Part shown: positions 42,548-42,593 of the stretch, in pieces
How positions within the stretch are numbered: the first letter of the stretch is position 1
Layout of the letters: every line of letters begins with the position of its first letter
Source: Candidatus Mediterraneibacter norfolkensis
GTDB lineage: Bacteria > Bacillota > Clostridia > Lachnospirales > Lachnospiraceae
DNA: 42,593 bases
Assembly: GCA_019120615.1 (NCBI GenBank)
Contig: DWUT01000229.1
Location: forward strand, 1-42,593
Direction: 5' to 3'
Translations under genes and position numbers: made by a program
The notes under the pieces: generated by a model
The model's database searches: none
Told to the model about the DNA's origin: nothing
The model's input: the letters and a program-made list of their open reading frames with translations, nothing else

Positions 42548-42593
42548 TTAGTTGCTCATGTCATAAGCATCCTGGATCGACTGCATATATTCC
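42548..42593 (-). CDS. ABC solute-binding protein, C-terminal end (gene runs off window)
   Basis: The last codons of a leftward gene, ending EYMQSIQDAYDMSN and a TAA at 42550-42548. Position immediately upstream of two CUT1 permeases with a terminator between indicates an extracellular sugar-binding lipoprotein. The peptide is too short to identify on its own. Confidence 0.6.
   Translation of the reverse strand, partial: EYMQSIQDAYDMSN

Noticed and set aside
1-42593. CRISPR arrays, tRNA or rRNA genes
   Set aside because: No regularly spaced repeats, no tRNA-like GGTTCRANNCC arms in a cloverleaf, and no rRNA segments were recognised by eye; a covariance-model scan could not be run.

Overview
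The window reads as chromosomal DNA from a gut-type anaerobic Firmicute of the Clostridia, most likely Lachnospiraceae. The grounds are many YesM/YesN two-component pairs beside carbohydrate genes, CUT1 sugar ABC transporters, an anaerobic radical-SAM maturase, ThiT with a TPP riboswitch, BrnQ, a lantibiotic-immunity-type ABC transporter, and strong AGGAGG ribosome binding sites with ATGA-coupled starts. Genus cannot be settled from the sequence alone.

Left part (1-16.4 kb). A truncated AraC-type response regulator, its YesM-like kinase and a GH29 alpha-L-fucosidase run rightward (1-4178). Convergent to them is a leftward series: anSME-like radical SAM enzyme, BrnQ, an isochorismatase-like hydrolase, and a VanS/VanR-like kinase and regulator (4236-9430). 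A rightward AAA-ATPase-like/PD-(D/E)XK protein follows (9614-11329). Next is an antimicrobial-peptide-type ABC exporter (two permeases and an ATPase, leftward), divergent from its own regulator and kinase (11407-16345). Both OmpR-type regulator promoters carry 11-bp-spaced direct repeats.

Middle part (16.4-30.5 kb). This stretch is visibly more AT-rich and looks like a sugar-uptake island. A leftward operon encodes a solute-binding lipoprotein, two permeases, a sugar-phosphate epimerase, an FGGY pentulose kinase and an OMPDC-family decarboxylase. It resembles the L-xylulose/3-keto-L-gulonate (ula/sgb) route but is fed by an ABC transporter. A divergent LacI repressor sits upstream, with two near-identical 14-bp sites in the shared promoter region. 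The solute-binding gene is cut in two by a complete group II intron in antisense orientation; removing bases 22114-24847 restores one 436-residue reading frame. Further right are an alpha/beta hydrolase, a GPH-family sugar symporter broken by one in-frame TGA, a SnoaL-like protein and a TetR regulator.

Right part (30.5-42.6 kb). A HipA-fold kinase is translationally coupled to a 92-residue protein of unknown function. ThiT follows under a TPP riboswitch. Next is a YesM/YesN pair, and upstream of it a glycan-degradation operon: DUF5060/DUF4038-type hydrolase, GH43, a six-hairpin (GH63/trehalase-like) hydrolase, two CUT1 permeases and the last codons of their binding protein. A strong terminator lies between binding protein and permeases. 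Together these suggest sensing, import and cytoplasmic trimming of a plant-type oligosaccharide.

No tRNA, rRNA or CRISPR array was seen. The least-described items are the HipA-like kinase pair, the antisense-intron knock-out, and the SnoaL/GPH/hydrolase/TetR cassette.
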